From contig JANOGW010000078.1 in assembly GCA_031406155.1 (NCBI GenBank), positions 62,001 through 126,000 on the forward strand: a stretch of 64,000 nt of DNA, read 5' to 3'. Positions 7,990-16,872 of this stretch are shown in pieces (position 1 is the stretch's first letter; every line of letters starts with the position of its first letter). The notes beneath the pieces were generated by a model. The model was not told where the DNA came from. It worked only from the letters and a program-made list of their open reading frames with translations, and did not search any database. Origin of the DNA: JACMNW01 sp031406155 (GTDB taxonomy: Bacteria; Pseudomonadota; Alphaproteobacteria; Rhodobacterales; Rhodobacteraceae). The position numbers and the translations under genes were made by a program.

Positions 7990-8939
7990 GCGTCGACCCC
8001 CACCAGATCTTGGCCGGCGAGATCTTGGCCCGCCGCGGTTTCCCGAAACGCATCGGCGCAACGCTTGGCCAGTGCCCGCACGCGACCGATGTAGGCCTGC
8101 CGTTCGGTCACCGAAATGACCCCGCGCGCGTCCAGCAGGTTGAACAGATGGCTGGCCTTGATGCATTGATCATAGGCCGGATGCGCCATCACGATGGTGC
8201 GGCCTGCCTTGTCGGGCTGCGGGGCGGTCAGGATACGGTCACACTCGGCCTCGGCATCGACGAAGTGCGACAGAAGCATCGCCGTATCCGACTGATCGAA
8301 ATTCCAGCGCGAATACTCCTGTTCGGTCTGCAAGAAGATATCGCTGTATTTCATCGGGATCGGGGCCGAGGGATCGTTGAACGGCATGTCCATCACATGA
8401 TCCACGCCCAGCACATACATCGCCAACCGTTCCAACCCATAGGTCAATTCACCAGACACCGGCCTGCAATCATGCCCGCCGACCTGCTGGAAATACGTGA
8501 ATTGCGATACTTCCATGCCATCGCACCATATTTCCCAGCCCAGACCCCATGCGCCCAAGGTTGGGCTTTCCCAGTCATCCTCGACAAACCTTATGTCATG
8601 CAGGGACGCGTCGATGCCGATGGCCGCCAGCGAGCCCAGATACAGATCCTGCAAGTTCGGCGGCGATGGTTTGATGATCACCTGATATTGATAGTAATGC
8701 TGCAACCTGTTCGGGTTTGTCCCGTACCGCCCGTCGGTCGGCCTGCGCGACGGTTGCACGTAGGCCGCCGCCCAAGGCTTTGTGCCCAGCGACCGCAATG
8801 TCGTGCCGGGGTGAAACGTGCCGGCACCTACTTCCATGTCATAGGGTTGCAGAATGGCGCAGCCCTGCGCCGCCCAATAGGATTGCAGCCGCAGGATAAT
8901 CTCCTGAAAGCTGCGGGGCGGGGTTGGGGCATCAAGCAT
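7986..8939 (-). CDS. glyQ: Glycine--tRNA ligase alpha subunit
   Basis: Class II catalytic chain of the tetrameric glycyl-tRNA synthetase; it makes glycyl-adenylate and charges tRNA-Gly together with GlyS. The 317 residues show the family hallmarks: SFQEIILRLQSYWAAQGCAI at the N-terminus, MEVGAGTFHPGTTLRSLG, and YVQPSRRPTDGRYGTNPNRL (motif 2 region). ENPTLGAWGLGWE-like ESPTLGAWGLGWEIWCDGME and TYFQQVGG follow. It is the first gene of the gly operon. The C-terminal tail, rich in AGQDLAGQDL, is a species-specific addition. Confidence 0.97.
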   Translation of the reverse strand: MLDAPTPPRSFQEIILRLQSYWAAQGCAILQPYDMEVGAGTFHPGTTLRSLGTKPWAAAYVQPSRRPTDGRYGTNPNRLQHYYQYQVIIKPSPPNLQDLYLGSLAAIGIDASLHDIRFVEDDWESPTLGAWGLGWEIWCDGMEVSQFTYFQQVGGHDCRPVSGELTYGLERLAMYVLGVDHVMDMPFNDPSAPIPMKYSDIFLQTEQEYSRWNFDQSDTAMLLSHFVDAEAECDRILTAPQPDKAGRTIVMAHPAYDQCIKASHLFNLLDARGVISVTERQAYIGRVRALAKRCADAFRETAAGQDLAGQDLVGVDA

Positions 8940-9160
8940 TATTGCACCTGTGGGGTAAAAGTGCGCATTGAATAGGCAAGGCGTGGGTAATAGGCAAGGC
9001 AGGGGCGAGGGTCAATGCACCCTGATGCCGCGTCAGGGCGGCAAAGCCACGCTTTTTGCACCAAACGCAGTGTTGATCAGCTTGCTCTGGCAGATACTGT
9101 AACAGCCATATAAACCACGCAAAGTATCCGGCGTATTGCGAGTATGGGAACGGCACAACG

Positions 9161-10933
9161 ATGAAGCATATTCTGTTGGCACTTGGGCTTTTGCTTGGAC
9201 TGGTATCCGCCCCCACCGCACAGGCGCAAGATAAGGTCTGGGTGCAGATCGAGGCTCTGCCCACCCTGCGCGATGCCGAAGAGCGCGCGCGCGCCTATGC
9301 GTCGGCTTTTGCCAATGTGGCGGGGTTTCAGTTGCGCTCTGGCTGGTATGGCATTGTGGTGGGTCCCTATACTGTTGAAGCCGGGGCTGCAAAGCTGGTC
9401 GAACTGACGCGCGAAAATCTGGTGCCGCAAGACAGCTATATTGCCGATGGCACTGATTTTCGCCAGCAATTCTGGCCCGTTGGCGCGGCCGCGACAGCAC
9501 CCGAAGCCGAACCCGATGTAACCGCCCTTGCCGAACCTGCAGCGCAAGCCCCCGACGTGGCTGTTGCAGAGCCACTCGTCATTCCGGATCCGGTGATCAT
9601 CCGCGAAGAAACCACCGCCGAGGCGCGCAGATCCGAAGCGGCGCTGCCCCGGTCCGACCGCGAGGCGCTGCAAACGGCGCTGCAGTGGTTTGGCTATTAT
9701 ACCGCGACCATCGATGGCGCTTTCGGCCCCGGCACCCGCAATTCAATGGCCGCATGGCAAACCGACAATGGCATTGAGCCGACCGGCGTTCTGACCACCG
9801 CCCAGCGCGGCACGTTACTGGCAGCCTACGATCAGGCGCAGGCCGACCTTGGTCTGCAAACCGTGGTGGAAACCGCCGCAGGGATCGAGATTACGCTGCC
9901 CACGGCCCTTGTGACATTCGATCATTACGAGCCGCCCTTCGTGCATTACGCCGAAAAAGACGGATCAGGCGTGAGGGTTATCCTGATCAGCCAACCGGGC
10001 GATCAAAGCGCGCTTTTCGGACTGTATGACATTTTGCAGACGCTGGAAGTCGTGCCCCCGGTGGGCGAGCGTACCCGGGCAGAGCGGTCGTTCACCATCT
10101 CGGGCAAAAGTGCGACGCTTCAAAGCTATACCTACGCCGAACTGTCCGGCGGCCTGATCAAGGGCTATATGCTGGTCTGGACACCCGCAGACGCTGACCG
10201 CATGACGCGCGTTCTGGCCACGATGCAAGGCTCGTTCAAGTCGTCTGGCAACACCGCGCTTGATCCCGGTCTTGCCCCACTGACGGACGAGGCTCGTGAG
10301 GGGCTGCTGTCTGGGCTGGAGGTGCGGCGCCCGAAGTTTTCGCGTACCGGCTTTTTCATCGATACCAACGGTACCGTGCTGACCACAGTCGAGGCGGTTG
10401 CGGATTGTGGGCGCGTTACCCTGGAACGCGACAAAGACGCCGACGTTGTGTTCGCCGATGCCGCATCGGGCGTGGCCATGCTCAAGCCCCGCGTCGCCCT
10501 TTCCCCAGCCGCCACCGCTGAATTCCAGACAGCACCCGAACGGATCGGGACGGAAGTTGCCGTCTCTGGCTATTCCTACGAAGACACTTTGCCGGCCCCG
10601 GTACTGACTTTTGGCGCGCTCGAGGCATTGCAGGGCCTGAACGGTGAGGCGGGGGTGAAACGCTTGTCGCTTGACGCCCGGCCCGGTGACGCGGGCGGCC
10701 CTGTGCTGGATGGCACGGGCTCGGTGCTTGGCATGCTGTTGCCACGCGTGAGCGATCCGAAAAAAGTGCTGCCCACCGGCGTGGTGTTTGCCGCCACCGC
10801 GTCGGCCATCGCCAGCAGACTTGCCGCCGAGGGTATCGCAACAGCGCCCTCCACCCGCGTCGGTGCCCTTGCGCCAGAGGATCTGTCGACCCTTGCCAGC
10901 GGCATGACAGTTCTGGTGTCGTGCTGGGATTGA
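9161..10933 (+). CDS. Exported SPOR / peptidoglycan-binding / trypsin-fold protein, catalytic residues lost
   Basis: A 590-residue protein with a signal peptide (residues 1-22, ending in AQAQ). Residues about 26-108 resemble a SPOR domain, which binds denuded glycan strands. A proline/alanine/glutamate-rich linker follows, then a PGBD1 peptidoglycan-binding domain at about 167-220 (ALQWFGYYTATIDGAFGPGT). A trypsin-like domain runs from about 390 to 575. Its expected histidine motif (TNxHVV) reads TTVEAV with Glu411. The aspartate position (DxAxLK) reads GVAMLK with Gly437. The serine motif GNSGGP reads GDAGGP with Ala511. The serine-protease triad therefore appears absent, suggesting a binding or scaffolding role in the periplasm or at the septum. 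It is divergent from glyQ and convergent with trkH. Domain calls are by eye. Confidence 0.8.
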   Translation: MKHILLALGLLLGLVSAPTAQAQDKVWVQIEALPTLRDAEERARAYASAFANVAGFQLRSGWYGIVVGPYTVEAGAAKLVELTRENLVPQDSYIADGTDFRQQFWPVGAAATAPEAEPDVTALAEPAAQAPDVAVAEPLVIPDPVIIREETTAEARRSEAALPRSDREALQTALQWFGYYTATIDGAFGPGTRNSMAAWQTDNGIEPTGVLTTAQRGTLLAAYDQAQADLGLQTVVETAAGIEITLPTALVTFDHYEPPFVHYAEKDGSGVRVILISQPGDQSALFGLYDILQTLEVVPPVGERTRAERSFTISGKSATLQSYTYAELSGGLIKGYMLVWTPADADRMTRVLATMQGSFKSSGNTALDPGLAPLTDEAREGLLSGLEVRRPKFSRTGFFIDTNGTVLTTVEAVADCGRVTLERDKDADVVFADAASGVAMLKPRVALSPAATAEFQTAPERIGTEVAVSGYSYEDTLPAPVLTFGALEALQGLNGEAGVKRLSLDARPGDAGGPVLDGTGSVLGMLLPRVSDPKKVLPTGVVFAATASAIASRLAAEGIATAPSTRVGALAPEDLSTLASGMTVLVSCWD

Positions 10934-10945
10934 CCGCATGGGCGG

Positions 10946-12394
10946 TCAGGGCCGCCAGAACCTTGGCAAGACCAGAACCAGAATTGTCAACACGCCGAGG
11001 CGCCCCATCAGCATCGCCAGCGTCATGATCCATTTCGCCGCATCGGGGTAATCGACGAATGTGCCAGTCCGCGCGACCAGCGGGCCAAATCCATAGCCGA
11101 CATTGCCAAGTGACGTCCAGGCCCCCCAAATGGCGGACATCACGTCTACCCCGACCAGCGTCATCGCCAGCGTCAACATCCCCAGCAGAAAAATATAGCC
11201 TGTGGTGAACAGGATCAGCGAGTCCAGAACATCGGGCTCGATGTTGCGACCATCGTACTTGACCGCCACGATGCGGTTTGGCGTGGCGATCTGGCGGATC
11301 TGTGCGGCCAGCGCCGCAGCCGCGATCTGGACGCGAAACACGCTAAGGCCCGCCGCCGATGACCCCGAACAGGCCCCGACGACCCCGATCACATAGGCAA
11401 CCACCAGCATATAGCCGCCCCACGTGCCGAATGATCCGGAACTGAACCCGGTACTCGACATGATCGACACCAGATTGAACAGGGCCTCGCGAAACGCGCC
11501 CTCCAACCCCATGTCCGATGTTGTCACGCGCCACAGTGTCACCGACCCCACCGCGTATCCGATCCAGCGCAAATAGGCGCGCACTTGCCGATCCCGCCAC
11601 AGGGGCCAGGCTTCCCCGTTAACCAATTGCACATAGCGTATGTAGGGCAGGCTTCCCAAAATCATGAAAGCGGCCCCAGCATATTCCAACGCGCCGGCAT
11701 AGGTGCTGAATGATGCCATCGAGGGGGTAAATCCACCGGTCGAGATCGTCGATGCACCGATCGAAATCGCCGCCAGCGTCGGCATGCCAAGCGCGCTGTA
11801 GGTGGCGATGCACAGCAATGTCAGCGCTACGTAAACGACAATCAACTGCCGTGCGATATCGGTGGCACGTGGCAGGGCTTTGCCGAACGTATCAAAGCCT
11901 TCGGTGCGGAAATACTGCATCCCGCCAACCCGCAGCACCGGCAGGAAAATCATTGCGACAAACGCGATCCCAAGACCGCCAAACCAGTTCAGCATGCTGC
12001 GCCACAGCGTCACGCCACCCGGAAGATCATCAAGCCCGGTGATCACCGAAGCCCCGGTTGTTGTGATGCCTGACACCGCCTCGAAATAGGCATCCGTCAG
12101 CGACAGGGCAGGCGCACCCAGGTGGAACGGCAATGCGCCAAACATCGGAACGACCACCCAGATCGCCACGGTCAGCACAAACGCCTGCCGCGTGCCCAGT
12201 CCGCGACCAAGGGAGTTCTGCGTCGCAAGTGCGACCACGCCGCCGGTGCTGCCCGTCAGGATCGCGCATTGCAGGAAATCAAGCCCGTTTGTCAGACCCG
12301 CTCCGGTGTCGATCATCGCGGGCACCAGCATCAGGATCGCCATAACGATCAAGATGCGCCCGATGACATAGGCTATGGGGCGGACATCCATCAT
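10946..12394 (-). CDS. trkH: Potassium uptake protein TrkH
   Basis: Ion-conducting subunit of the Trk potassium uptake system in the inner membrane. The 482-residue hydrophobic protein has the four repeated pore loops of the TrkH/TrkG/KtrB family: SGITTTGASVI, STISTGGFTP, SIMSSTGFSSG and SLGNVGYGFGPL. The NWFGGLGIAF helix and the ACSGSSAAGLSVFRVQ segment before the third and fourth repeats also fit. It has the usual length. The regulatory NAD-binding partner TrkA is not in this window. It stands alone between the pseudoprotease and folE2. Confidence 0.95.
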   Translation of the reverse strand: MMDVRPIAYVIGRILIVMAILMLVPAMIDTGAGLTNGLDFLQCAILTGSTGGVVALATQNSLGRGLGTRQAFVLTVAIWVVVPMFGALPFHLGAPALSLTDAYFEAVSGITTTGASVITGLDDLPGGVTLWRSMLNWFGGLGIAFVAMIFLPVLRVGGMQYFRTEGFDTFGKALPRATDIARQLIVVYVALTLLCIATYSALGMPTLAAISIGASTISTGGFTPSMASFSTYAGALEYAGAAFMILGSLPYIRYVQLVNGEAWPLWRDRQVRAYLRWIGYAVGSVTLWRVTTSDMGLEGAFREALFNLVSIMSSTGFSSGSFGTWGGYMLVVAYVIGVVGACSGSSAAGLSVFRVQIAAAALAAQIRQIATPNRIVAVKYDGRNIEPDVLDSLILFTTGYIFLLGMLTLAMTLVGVDVMSAIWGAWTSLGNVGYGFGPLVARTGTFVDYPDAAKWIMTLAMLMGRLGVLTILVLVLPRFWRP

Positions 12395-12484
12395 CGGTCA
12401 TGCAATAGCCGTGCCCACCGCCTGCCGTCAATCTGCCCGGCAGGAAATCGGGCTGGTTAAAGCGGGCGTCGGACCTGAACCGCG

Positions 12485-13573
12485 TTAGCCGACGTGGAAC
12501 AGCGTGCTGAACAGACGCGGATCAAGGCTTTCGGCGGCAAACGTCGGCCCCTCGATCAACAGGCTGACCGCATCATGGCTGTGCAGGCTTTCTTGATGGC
12601 TGGCCAGCACCCGGAAATCGCCGATCCGCGCATCGCCTTGCAACTGCGCACAAAAGCTGCGCGCGGCGTCTTCCACAAAGATCGGGTTTGCCGCGTTCAG
12701 TTCGGCGAACGCCTGTTCATCTTCGCGCTTGACCATCACCTGCGTCTCGGTCGGCACCCCCTTGCGGGCCAGATCGACCAGATCCTCGAACCACAGCACC
12801 GCCCCCGGTTTCACCTCGACTGAAATGCGCGCCACCGACCGCTGCGAATGCGGCGTCGCCAACTGCCCGCGCGTCAGGCGCGCATGTTCGGCCAATTCCA
12901 GCGAACAAGGGCAGGTGCTGGAATAGACGTAGTCCAGATGCATGATCTTCTTGCGCGTGTCGCCGGTATCCACAAGTTCAAGCGCGATATCGTAATATTG
13001 CCACCCGACAAGGCCAGAGCGCAGCGATGTCACCTTCATCGGAAACGACACCCGCATCTGGATGCGCGCATCGAATGACCCCAGATCGCGCTTGTAATCC
13101 TCCAATGCGGCCTCGATCACTTCGAAACTGAACCGGCGTTCCGAATGGGCATAGAATGACCGCATGATGCGGCTCATGTTGATGCCCTTCTTTTCCGCCT
13201 CAAGGCTGACCGTGCCGGTTACAGAGGTTTGCAACAGCATGTCGTCGGCGTCGCGCGTGTGATACCGGATCGGCAGGCGGAAATTAGAGATGCCGACATG
13301 CTGGATATGCATCTTGGCGCCGATGATCAGGCTGGATGGCCCATTCTGCAGATCGGGCAAAGAGGATTTATAGGCATCATCGACGCGAAACTCGTCGGGG
13401 TAGGTCCGGCTCAGCACCGAATGGCCCTGCCCGACGAATACCCCCGCCATGGGATCCAGCGCCGCAATCTCGGCCTCGGTCGCCTTGCCCGCCCAATGCC
13501 GAAGCAGTGCTATCGCCGCCTCTGCTTCGCTTTGAGTTGGTTTCGCGTCGATCTCGGCTGAATGCATGGTCAT
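12485..13573 (-). CDS. folE2: GTP cyclohydrolase FolE2 (type IB)
   Basis: Opens GTP to dihydroneopterin triphosphate, the first step of folate synthesis; the IB family is unrelated in sequence to FolE and can work with metals other than zinc. The 362-residue protein carries the family patterns IQHVGISNFRLPIRYH, SVEAEKKGINMSR-like SLEAEKKGINMSRIMRSFY, and YSSTCPCSLELAEH, whose second cysteine lies in the metal/substrate site. HSQRSVARISVE follows. ATG 13573 was chosen because AAGGGG lies just upstream; the open frame extends further to 13654. Together with FolB and FolP it covers three folate steps in this window, in separate transcription units. No zinc-uptake-regulator site could be made out upstream. 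Confidence 0.93.
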   Translation of the reverse strand: MTMHSAEIDAKPTQSEAEAAIALLRHWAGKATEAEIAALDPMAGVFVGQGHSVLSRTYPDEFRVDDAYKSSLPDLQNGPSSLIIGAKMHIQHVGISNFRLPIRYHTRDADDMLLQTSVTGTVSLEAEKKGINMSRIMRSFYAHSERRFSFEVIEAALEDYKRDLGSFDARIQMRVSFPMKVTSLRSGLVGWQYYDIALELVDTGDTRKKIMHLDYVYSSTCPCSLELAEHARLTRGQLATPHSQRSVARISVEVKPGAVLWFEDLVDLARKGVPTETQVMVKREDEQAFAELNAANPIFVEDAARSFCAQLQGDARIGDFRVLASHQESLHSHDAVSLLIEGPTFAAESLDPRLFSTLFHVG

Positions 13574-13672
13574 CTTATGCCCCTTCTCTGGTCTTTGGTG
13601 GCAAAATGGCAATATGGGCTCAATTCGCTGACAATCCACCCCACACCGCCGCAATAAACGAGATTACCGACG

Positions 13673-14854
13673 TCAGACGGCGGCCAAAGCCTGCACCAGA
13701 TCCGCCACCAGGTCATCTGCATCCTCCAAACCCACCGACAGGCGGATCAGCCCCGGCGTGATGCCAAGCAACACTTTTCTATCGTCCGGCAACCTCGAAT
13801 GCGTCGTCGTCGCCGGATGTGTGACAATGGATTTCGCATCGCCAAGGTTGTTGGAAATCTTGATGATCTGCAAAGCATTCATGAACCTGAACGCCGCGTC
13901 TTTCCCCCCCGCCAGATCAAACGACACCAGCGTGCCCCCCGACCCCATCTGCCGCTGGGCAAGATCAAACTGCGGATGGCTTTGCAGCCCCGGATAGATC
14001 ACTTTCGACAGCGCCTTGTGCCCTTCCAGCGCCTTGGCCACCACCAAGGCCGCATCTGCCATCGCCCGACAGCGCAGATCCAGCGTCGCCATGCCGTTCA
14101 GCATGATCCAGGCGGTAAAGGGCGACATCGAGCCGCCAGTGTGCTTCATGTAGGGCTCCACCACCTTGCGGATGAACTCTGTCGTCCCGCAGATCACGCC
14201 GCCCAAGGCACGGCCCTGCCCGTCGACATGCTTGGTGGTGGAATAGACCACCACATCGGCGCCCTGATCGACCGCCCGCGAAAAGATTGGCGTGGCGAAC
14301 ACATTGTCCACCACCACAATCGCACCAACGCCGTGCGCGATCCTGCAGACCGCTTCGATATCAATGACTTCCAGCGTCGGGTTCGACATAGATTCGAAGA
14401 AGACCGCCTTGGTGCCCGGCCTGACCGCCGCCGCCCATGCCGCCAGATTGGTGCCGTCGACAAAATCGACCTGCACGCCAAAGCGGCGCAGCACCTCCTC
14501 CAGCACGTAAAGACACGACCCGAACAGCGCACGGCTGGAAACCACATGATCGCCCGCCCGCAGCATCGCCATCAAGGCACCCGACACCGCCGCCATGCCG
14601 CTTGCAGTCGCAAAGGCATCCTCGGTGCCCTCGATCGCGGCAATGCGTTCCTCGAACATCCGCGTCGTCGGGTTGCCGTAGCGGGCATAGATGAATTCGT
14701 CATTCCCGGCCTTCAGGAACCGTGCCTCGGCGGCCTCGGCGGTATCGTAGACAAAGCCCTGGGTCAGAAAGATCGCTTCCGCCATTTCGCCATACTGGCT
14801 GCGACGGCTGCCTTCATGCACCAGTTGAGTGCGTGTTTTCCAGTCTTTGCTCAT
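13673..14854 (-). CDS. metZ: O-succinylhomoserine sulfhydrylase
   Basis: PLP enzyme that makes homocysteine directly from activated homoserine and sulfide in methionine synthesis. The 393-residue protein belongs to the Cys/Met metabolism family: YARYGNPTTRMFEERIAALEG-type N-terminus, ATASGMAAVSGALM, and the lysine motif YSTTKHVDGQGRALGG that binds PLP. SNNLGDAKSIVTHPATTTH and GLIRLSVGLED follow. Whether O-succinyl- or O-acetylhomoserine is used cannot be read from sequence alone. A SAM-II riboswitch and a terminator hairpin lie directly upstream on the same strand, so high SAM should switch it off. The ribosome site GGGAGACGG precedes the ATG. Confidence 0.93.
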   Translation of the reverse strand: MSKDWKTRTQLVHEGSRRSQYGEMAEAIFLTQGFVYDTAEAAEARFLKAGNDEFIYARYGNPTTRMFEERIAAIEGTEDAFATASGMAAVSGALMAMLRAGDHVVSSRALFGSCLYVLEEVLRRFGVQVDFVDGTNLAAWAAAVRPGTKAVFFESMSNPTLEVIDIEAVCRIAHGVGAIVVVDNVFATPIFSRAVDQGADVVVYSTTKHVDGQGRALGGVICGTTEFIRKVVEPYMKHTGGSMSPFTAWIMLNGMATLDLRCRAMADAALVVAKALEGHKALSKVIYPGLQSHPQFDLAQRQMGSGGTLVSFDLAGGKDAAFRFMNALQIIKISNNLGDAKSIVTHPATTTHSRLPDDRKVLLGITPGLIRLSVGLEDADDLVADLVQALAAV

Positions 14855-14874
14855 CGCCCCGTCTCCCGGCCATT

Positions 14875-14906
14875 AGAAAACCCCGGACAACCCAAAGGCG
14901 CCGGGG
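14875..14906 (-). terminator. Intrinsic terminator between SAM-II riboswitch and metZ
   Basis: On the minus strand a CCCCGG...CCGGGG stem with a 14-nt loop is followed immediately by TTTTCT, 20 bases before the metZ ATG. It fits an expression platform that ends transcription when the aptamer binds SAM. Confidence 0.7.
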
Positions 14907-14920
14907 CCACTGCCCAGAAC

Positions 14921-14975
14921 CTCTTTAGCGGAATGTTTAACGTGGCCCGCAATCCGGTAACAAAGCGCCACGTGT
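14921..14975 (-). promoter_or_regulatory. SAM-II riboswitch (metA motif)
   Basis: Read on the minus strand, the leader contains CGTGGCGCTTTG, then CCGGATTGCGGGCCACG, then GTTAAACA and CCGCTAAAGAGG. This matches the known alphaproteobacterial SAM-II pattern: P1 stem CGTGG/CCACG, TTTG loop, CGG-TTGC segment, CCACGTTAAACA, and a CGCTAAA pseudoknot strand. SAM-II RNAs sit before methionine genes such as metA, metX and metZ, which is the case here. Binding of SAM is expected to reduce metZ expression through the terminator next to it. Confidence 0.92.
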
Positions 14976-15138
14976 TCTGACTACGCCGGTTCCCAGTCGG
15001 CGTCAACCGGCCCGCCGCTGTGAACAAGCGCAGTCGTCACCTGCGTGTCACGCATCCGTCAAACCTTCGTCGCAAGCGAGCTCTAGATGTAGTGGTGGAA
15101 ACATCGCCTACTACAAAATAAGAAGGCCGCAAAGCCAA

Positions 15139-16065
15139 ATGCCAATCTTGCGCATTAACGCCGTTGGATGCCGTCCGCAGCTGGCAGAACCCAATGCGGC
15201 GCGAAGAACATTGGCAACCGCCTTGCCGGCCCGCCTTGATGGCGCGCCGGTGCTGATCATGTTGCACGGCTATCGCTATTCCCCAAGCCACGAAGGCCAG
15301 AACCCGCACAATCACATCTTGAAAACCGGGCAGGATCATCCGGTACGCCGCGCGCAAAGCTGGCCGCGGCGCATGGGCTATGGCGTGGGTACGCCCGACA
15401 AAGGATTGTGCATCGCCTTTGGCTGGGAGGCGGGCGGTACCATCTGGCGGGCAAACCGCGAAGCCGGGCTTGCCGGGATTGCCCTTGCCGATCTTGTCAC
15501 GCAACTGGCAGCAAAGGGTGCGGGGGTGGTCAATATCATCGCCCACAGCCTTGGCGCAAGGGTCGCCCTTGCCGCCCTGCCAAACCTTCGCCCCGGCCTG
15601 ATCGACCGCATGATCCTGCTGACCGGGGCCGAATTGCGATCCACCGCCGAGGCCGCCCTGATGTGCCCGGCGGGGCGGCGCACGAAAGTGCTGAACGTGA
15701 TCAGCCGCGAGAACGACATCTTCGATTTCATGTACGAATGGCTGCTGGCGCCGCACCGCTTTGGTGCGCGCGCACTTGGCGCAGGCTTGGCCCTGCCGCA
15801 CTGTGTTACTGCGCAGATTGATCACCCCGATCATCTGGCGGGCCTGCGCGCGCTTGGCTTTGCCATCGGCCCCGCCACGCACCGGATGTGCCACTGGTCG
15901 AGCTATCTGCGCCCTGGCCTGTTCAGCCTTTACCGCGCGTTTCTGGACCCGGACACCGCCCTCGATCTGGCGGATCTTCGCGGCGCCTTGCCGGCCCCGT
16001 TGACCCCGCGTTGGTCACGTCTGCTGGCGCTGCCCTTGCCAACAGCGCCGTTTGCGGTTCAATAA
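15139..16065 (+). CDS. Alpha/beta-hydrolase fold protein
   Basis: A 308-residue cytosolic protein without a signal peptide. After an N-terminal strand VLIMLHGYRYSP (oxyanion-type HG motif) comes NIIAHSLGARVALAALP, whose AHSLGA is the nucleophile elbow with Ser as probable nucleophile. A later DHPDHL or THRMCHW segment could supply the histidine. The substrate is not predictable; lipase/esterase-like proteins of this size are common in Rhodobacteraceae. It is divergent from metZ across a 280-bp region that also holds the riboswitch, and it is followed after 25 bp by a GST gene on the same strand, so the two may be cotranscribed. Confidence 0.8.
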   Translation: MPILRINAVGCRPQLAEPNAARRTLATALPARLDGAPVLIMLHGYRYSPSHEGQNPHNHILKTGQDHPVRRAQSWPRRMGYGVGTPDKGLCIAFGWEAGGTIWRANREAGLAGIALADLVTQLAAKGAGVVNIIAHSLGARVALAALPNLRPGLIDRMILLTGAELRSTAEAALMCPAGRRTKVLNVISRENDIFDFMYEWLLAPHRFGARALGAGLALPHCVTAQIDHPDHLAGLRALGFAIGPATHRMCHWSSYLRPGLFSLYRAFLDPDTALDLADLRGALPAPLTPRWSRLLALPLPTAPFAVQ

Positions 16066-16090
16066 CCCGGTCAAGCCGCCCGAGGATCCC

Positions 16091-16801
16091 ATGACCGCAC
16101 CGATCGACCTGTACTACTGGCCCACCCCGAACGGATGGAAGATCACCATTGCGCTGGAAGAACTGCCCCTGCCCTACCGCATCCATCTGGTCAACATCGG
16201 GGCGGGCGATCAGTTCAAGCCGGACTTTCTGAAAATCGCCCCCAATAACCGCATGCCGGCGATTGTCGATCCGGACGGCCCGGACGGTATGCCGATCTCG
16301 ATCTTCGAATCTGGCGCAATCTTGCAATACCTCGCCCGCAAGACTGGCAAGCTGTCTGGTGCCACCGAACGCGACCGCGTGGCCGTCGAAGAATGGCTGA
16401 TGTGGCAAATGGGCGGCGTCGGCCCGATGGCCGGCCAGGCGCATCATTTCCTGACCTATGCCCCCGCCATGGACCCACCCAACGACCTGCCCTACGCCAA
16501 AGCCCGATACCGCAACGAAGTGGGCCGCCTTTACGGCGTGCTGGACCGCCAGCTTGCCAAACACGAATTTGTTGCGGGAAGCAGCCTGTCAATCGCGGAC
16601 ATCGCGATCTGGCCTTGGGCGCAAAACTGGAAAGGTCAGCAGCAGGACATTGCCGACAAGCCGCATTTCGCCCGCTGGCTGGATGCTTTGGCCGCCCGGC
16701 CGGCCTTTATCAAGGGCAAGGCCGTGGCCGAAGAGATGCGCAATAACGCCGCCCGGGACGATAAACGCGCACAGGAGATTCTGTTCGGGCAACGCGGATA
16801 A
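16091..16801 (+). CDS. Glutathione S-transferase, YghU/YfcG-like (nu class)
   Basis: A 236-residue GST. The N-terminal thioredoxin fold starts IDLYYWPTPNGWKITIALEE and holds the NRMPAIVDPDG loop and FESGAILQYLA, which bind glutathione. The all-helical C-terminal domain contains SLSIADIAIWPWA, the usual N-capping motif. The TPNGWK active-site stretch and the extra residues in PDGPDGMP fit the YfcG/YghU group, which in E. coli shows disulfide-bond reductase activity. ATG 16091 follows GAGGA at ideal spacing; the frame is open from 16052, but that start would overlap the previous gene. Confidence 0.9.
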   Translation: MTAPIDLYYWPTPNGWKITIALEELPLPYRIHLVNIGAGDQFKPDFLKIAPNNRMPAIVDPDGPDGMPISIFESGAILQYLARKTGKLSGATERDRVAVEEWLMWQMGGVGPMAGQAHHFLTYAPAMDPPNDLPYAKARYRNEVGRLYGVLDRQLAKHEFVAGSSLSIADIAIWPWAQNWKGQQQDIADKPHFARWLDALAARPAFIKGKAVAEEMRNNAARDDKRAQEILFGQRG

Positions 16802-16815
16802 CCCCGCGCTGGCCC

Positions 16816-16862
16816 CAAGAATTTACAAAGATTCTTGCCAAAATACTTTGCAGGAATTTTGG
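16816..16862. terminator. Twin hairpins between convergent genes
   Basis: Two adjoining perfect inverted repeats, CAAGAAT/ATTCTTG (16816-16837) and CCAAAAT/ATTTTGG (16838-16862), fill the gap between the convergent GST and yciB genes. The A/T ends of the second stem could give U tracts in either direction, so a bidirectional terminator is plausible but stems are short. Confidence 0.5.
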
Positions 16863-16872
16863 GGCGCAGGCC

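Noticed and set aside
10165..10939. Minus-strand frames opposite the pseudoprotease as alternative genes
   Set aside because: The plus-strand frame has a signal peptide and three recognisable domains; the opposite frames have none.
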